Source: an uncultured Collinsella sp.
GTDB taxonomy: Bacteria; Actinomycetota; Coriobacteriia; Coriobacteriales; Coriobacteriaceae
Direction of reading: 5' to 3'
DNA length: 64,000 nucleotides
Assembly: GCA_902482035.1 (NCBI GenBank)
Contig: CABSYW010000003.1
Coordinates: 1-64,000 of the forward strand
Both the position numbers and the translations under genes were made by a program. The notes under the pieces are model-generated. The model ran no database searches. It worked only from the letters and a program-made list of their open reading frames with translations, and was not told where the DNA came from. This document shows, piece after piece, positions 61,565-64,000 of this stretch (its first letter is position 1; each line of letters begins with the position of its first letter).

Positions 61565-62353
61565 ATGGCCAATATGACGAGCTCGGTTTCGGCATCGCAG
61601 GTTGCCGGAGAGCTGGCGAGCGCAACGTTTGAGGAAATCCCCGCCCTCGTGGAGCATTATCGCGAGGACCCGCGCCAGCAGGTGATCAAGGCTTGTGAAC
61701 GCGCCCTCAAACGCCATTCCAAAGAGGTTGCCGAGCGCGAGCGCGTCAATGGCATGTACGAGCTTATGCATGAGCTTGGCGGCGATGGGGTGGTCGTTGG
61801 TGTCGACGAGGTGGGCCGTGGCTCGGTAGCGGGTCCCTTAACCGTGTGTGCCGTGTGCCTTCCCATGGAGCCGCGCGTCTGGGGCATCAACGATTCCAAA
61901 AAGCTCACGCCGGCGCGCCGCGAGCTGCTCTCTGTGAAGATTGCCGAGGTGGCGACGGCGATTGGTTTTTGCCATATCGCGCCTAAGGATATCGATGAGA
62001 TGGGTATGGCCCGCGCCATCCGCGTTGCCGTCGCGGGCGCCGTGGCCGATACGGGACTTGAACCCGACTGCGTCCTCATGGACGGCAACCCCTTGGGCGC
62101 CGTTCCCAATGAGCGCGACGTGGTGAAGGGCGATGCCAAGATCGCCTGTATCGCCGCGGCATCCATCATGGCAAAGGTCACGCGTGACGAGATGATGGTC
62201 GAGTACGACGCCGAGTACCCCGAGTACCATCTGGCCGAATCGAAGGGCTATGCGAGCCCCGAGCACATCGAGGCCATTCGCAAACATGGACTTTGTCCGC
62301 TGCACCGCGTGAGCTTTTGCGGAAACTTTCTGCAGACTGAGCGCCTTTTCTAG
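61565..62353 (+). CDS. rnhB: Ribonuclease HII
   Basis: A 262-residue enzyme removing RNA from DNA hybrids and single ribonucleotides. The active site begins VDEVGRGSVAGPL (Asp81, Glu82) and continues with the DSKKLTPARR and KGDAKIACIAAASIMAKV motifs. About 75 residues precede the catalytic core, as in Bacillus-type RNase HII. AAGGAGGG lies six bases before ATG 61565. Confidence 0.96.
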   Translation: MANMTSSVSASQVAGELASATFEEIPALVEHYREDPRQQVIKACERALKRHSKEVAERERVNGMYELMHELGGDGVVVGVDEVGRGSVAGPLTVCAVCLPMEPRVWGINDSKKLTPARRELLSVKIAEVATAIGFCHIAPKDIDEMGMARAIRVAVAGAVADTGLEPDCVLMDGNPLGAVPNERDVVKGDAKIACIAAASIMAKVTRDEMMVEYDAEYPEYHLAESKGYASPEHIEAIRKHGLCPLHRVSFCGNFLQTERLF

Positions 62354-62402
62354 GTCAATTGTGGAGACAGGGACCTCTGGGGTTTTATAAACCTGCTGGT
62401 AG

Positions 62403-62445
62403 CGGGCCGTATGCAACAGCATTGCTGCGTACGGCCCGTTTTTTG
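62403..62445 (+). terminator. Terminator after rnhB
   Basis: CGGGCCGTA (62403-62411) and TACGGCCCG (62430-62438) with an inner CAGC/GCTG form a long stem followed by seven T. The phrase GGAGACAGGGACC just upstream (62361-62373) is another copy-like intergenic motif. Confidence 0.9.
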
Positions 62446-62542
62446 TTGGCATTTGGTCAGCTTTTGGTTTGCTTCCGGTACTTACCCGCATGAAAGGTGC
62501 CCTCATCATCGGGGCAATGCAGTGTGCGGGAAAGGAGATCCC

Positions 62543-63028
62543 ATGAGTGCCGCAAGCAAAAAGAGCAAGACGCAGCAGCTCAAGGAGCGTTGGGAAAACG
62601 GCGAGCTCGACTGCGGGGCGATGACGCCCGAGTTTATCAAGGGGCTCAGTCCCCGCGAGCTGGGTATGCTGGGCGAGCTGATCACCATCGACTACTTTAA
62701 CGAGCGCGGCTACACCTTGCTGGAGCAGGGTTATCGTTGCACCGAGGGCGAAGCCGATCTGGTGCTGCTCGATGAGCTCGACGATGTCGTGGTGATGGCC
62801 GAGGTCAAGACCAGACGCGTCGCCCCGGATTGCAACACGCGGGTCTTTCCCGAGGAGGCCGTGGACGCCCAAAAGCAACGCCGCTACCGCCGCATCGCAA
62901 GTTGCTATCTCATGGAGCATTATCCGCTCAAGGCGATTCGCTTCGATGCCGTGGGTGTTACCATTCGCGGCGGGCATATCGCCGAGATCGAGCATCAGTA
63001 CAACGCGTTCGATTGGCAGGTGTCGTGA
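62543..63028 (+). CDS. YraN-family (UPF0102) nuclease-fold protein
   Basis: A 161-residue protein with the restriction-nuclease-like core: GELITIDYFNERGY, EGEADLVLLDE (catalytic-type acids) and VVMAEVKTRR (E-x-K). About 45 charged residues precede the core. AAAGGAG supports ATG 62543. It lies between rnhB and comM, the standard order. The stop TGA overlaps the comM ATG by one base. Confidence 0.92.
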   Translation: MSAASKKSKTQQLKERWENGELDCGAMTPEFIKGLSPRELGMLGELITIDYFNERGYTLLEQGYRCTEGEADLVLLDELDDVVVMAEVKTRRVAPDCNTRVFPEEAVDAQKQRRYRRIASCYLMEHYPLKAIRFDAVGVTIRGGHIAEIEHQYNAFDWQVS

Positions 63029-64000
63029 TGGCGTTCGAGACGTTTGCCGTTCACGCGGCCTGCATCCGTGGCGTCGAGGCGATTCACGTCACGGTCGAGG
63101 TCTCGCTTGCCGGTGGCGTTCCGGGCATTCAGATGCTCGGTATTCCGAGTACTGAGGTGATGGAGTCACGCGGTCGTATTCGCTGCGCGATGCGCTCCGC
63201 CGGGTTCGAGATCCCACGCTCGGGCATTACGGTCAACCTGGCGCCCGGCGATATTCGCAAGACCGGTAGCGGCTTTGATCTGCCCATCGCCATCGCGGTT
63301 CTGGCGGCCGATGGGCAGATTCCCCGTGACAACCTCGATCGCTGCCTTATCGCCGGCGAGCTCGGCTTGGACGGTACGGTGCTTCCTGTCAAGGGCGAGG
63401 TGGCGTTTCAGCTGCTGGCTCGCGACATGGGGCTGTTTTTTATCGCCGGCAGATCAGACCAGCATGTGCCACTCGCGGGCGTGGATTGCGGATTCATCGA
63501 TCATTTGTCTCAGCTTGCCCATGGCATGGGCGATGCCGCGCGGCATTATCTGGATTCCGAGGGTGTGGAGGCTACTTTTGAGCCCGAACTCGACTATGCC
63601 GACGTGCTGGGGCAGGAGGTTGCCAAACGCGGCATGGCACTGGCGGCAGCGGGTGAGCTCGGTTTGCTTATGATCGGGTCCCCGGGATCGGGCAAGACGA
63701 TGCTTGCGCGCCGTATGACCGGCATCCTGCCCGAGCTTTCCGTTGAGGATCAGCAGGAGGCACTGTGCATCCATTCGGTTTTGGGTGAGAACATTGATGG
63801 CTTGTTGGCGGGGCACCGCCCCTTCCGCAGTCCCCACCACAGTATTTCGACCGCAGGCCTTATCGGCGGCGGGCGCCCGGTGCACCCGGGTGAGATCAGC
63901 CTTGCTCATGGCGGCGTGCTCTTTTTGGACGAGCTTGCCGAGTTTCCCACTGGCGTGCTGCAGACGCTGCGTCAGCCCATCGAGCGCGGCTACGTGAGGA
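63028..64000 (+). CDS. comM: ComM/YifB-family Mg-chelatase-like AAA+ protein (3' partial)
   Basis: The first 324 residues are present and the gene runs off the window. The N-terminal part has HVTVEVSLAGGVPGIQMLGI and GFDLPIAIAVL, followed by the AAA+ module with Walker A GSPGSGKT (217-224), HRPFRSPHHSIS and Walker B VLFLDEL (about 297-303). ComM is a helicase aiding branch migration of incoming DNA in natural transformation. A dprA gene typically follows. Confidence 0.94.
   Translation, partial: MAFETFAVHAACIRGVEAIHVTVEVSLAGGVPGIQMLGIPSTEVMESRGRIRCAMRSAGFEIPRSGITVNLAPGDIRKTGSGFDLPIAIAVLAADGQIPRDNLDRCLIAGELGLDGTVLPVKGEVAFQLLARDMGLFFIAGRSDQHVPLAGVDCGFIDHLSQLAHGMGDAARHYLDSEGVEATFEPELDYADVLGQEVAKRGMALAAAGELGLLMIGSPGSGKTMLARRMTGILPELSVEDQQEALCIHSVLGENIDGLLAGHRPFRSPHHSISTAGLIGGGRPVHPGEISLAHGGVLFLDELAEFPTGVLQTLRQPIERGYVR

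Noticed and set aside
1..64000. CRISPR array or prophage
   Set aside because: No regularly spaced direct repeats, cas genes or phage structural genes were seen on reading the window.

Overview
The window looks like a chromosomal segment of a Coriobacteriia actinobacterium, most likely Collinsella or a close gut relative. The reasons are high-GC housekeeping genes with Gram-positive actinobacterial gene orders, frequent GTG and TTG starts, choline/glucan-binding type surface repeats, fused RmlC-RmlD and AroE-AroK enzymes, and a PPDK with its own regulator. The genus is inferred from general gene content. No rRNA or species marker is present.

Region 1 (1-21200) is an accessory cell-surface polysaccharide locus of mixed composition. 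It starts with the end of a repeat-rich L,D-transpeptidase. It continues with AT-rich genes: a GT2, a Wzx-type flippase, a LicD-family protein, a GT4, a second GT2 with a DUF2304 partner, a DUF2142 membrane protein and a large tandem GT2. Next come very GC-rich dTDP-L-rhamnose genes (rmlA, rmlB, rmlCD). A lower-GC two-gene cassette, a DUF4869-like protein plus a P-loop ATPase with a possible TOPRIM-like half, sits between rmlA and rmlB. A further GT2 and a TagGH/RgpCD-type ABC exporter close the locus. Intergenic debris includes a multiply broken IS256-family transposase and other decayed fragments.

Region 2 (21207-30160) holds two tRNA-Arg genes (anticodons TCT and CCG). They bracket a tightly packed minus-strand operon for nearly the whole route to phenylalanine and tyrosine: DAHP synthase, tyrA, aroB, aroA, aroC, pheA, an aroE-aroK fusion and aroQ. 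A terminator-like hairpin lies just upstream of the first gene and could be an attenuator.

Region 3 (30191-45847) contains a P-type ATPase, a zinc-ribbon membrane protein, a cyclophilin and a membrane-anchored TPR protein. These are followed by the elongasome operon mreB-mreC-mreD-pbp2-rodA, an uncharacterised YcjF/DUF697-like protein and the TIGR03960/TIGR03936 radical-SAM pair.

Region 4 (45844-64000) is core housekeeping. It runs rplU-rpmA-obgE-nadD-yqeK-rsfS, then dinB on the opposite strand, rpsP-khpA-rimM-trmD-lepB, glyQ-glyS, the PPDK regulator and ppdK, and rplS-rnhB-yraN-comM. The last gene runs off the window.

The best candidate for an undescribed system is the DUF4869/ATPase pair at 14204-15625. 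The possible leader attenuator of the aromatic operon and the helically phased TTTACC repeats ahead of ppdK are the most testable regulatory signals.
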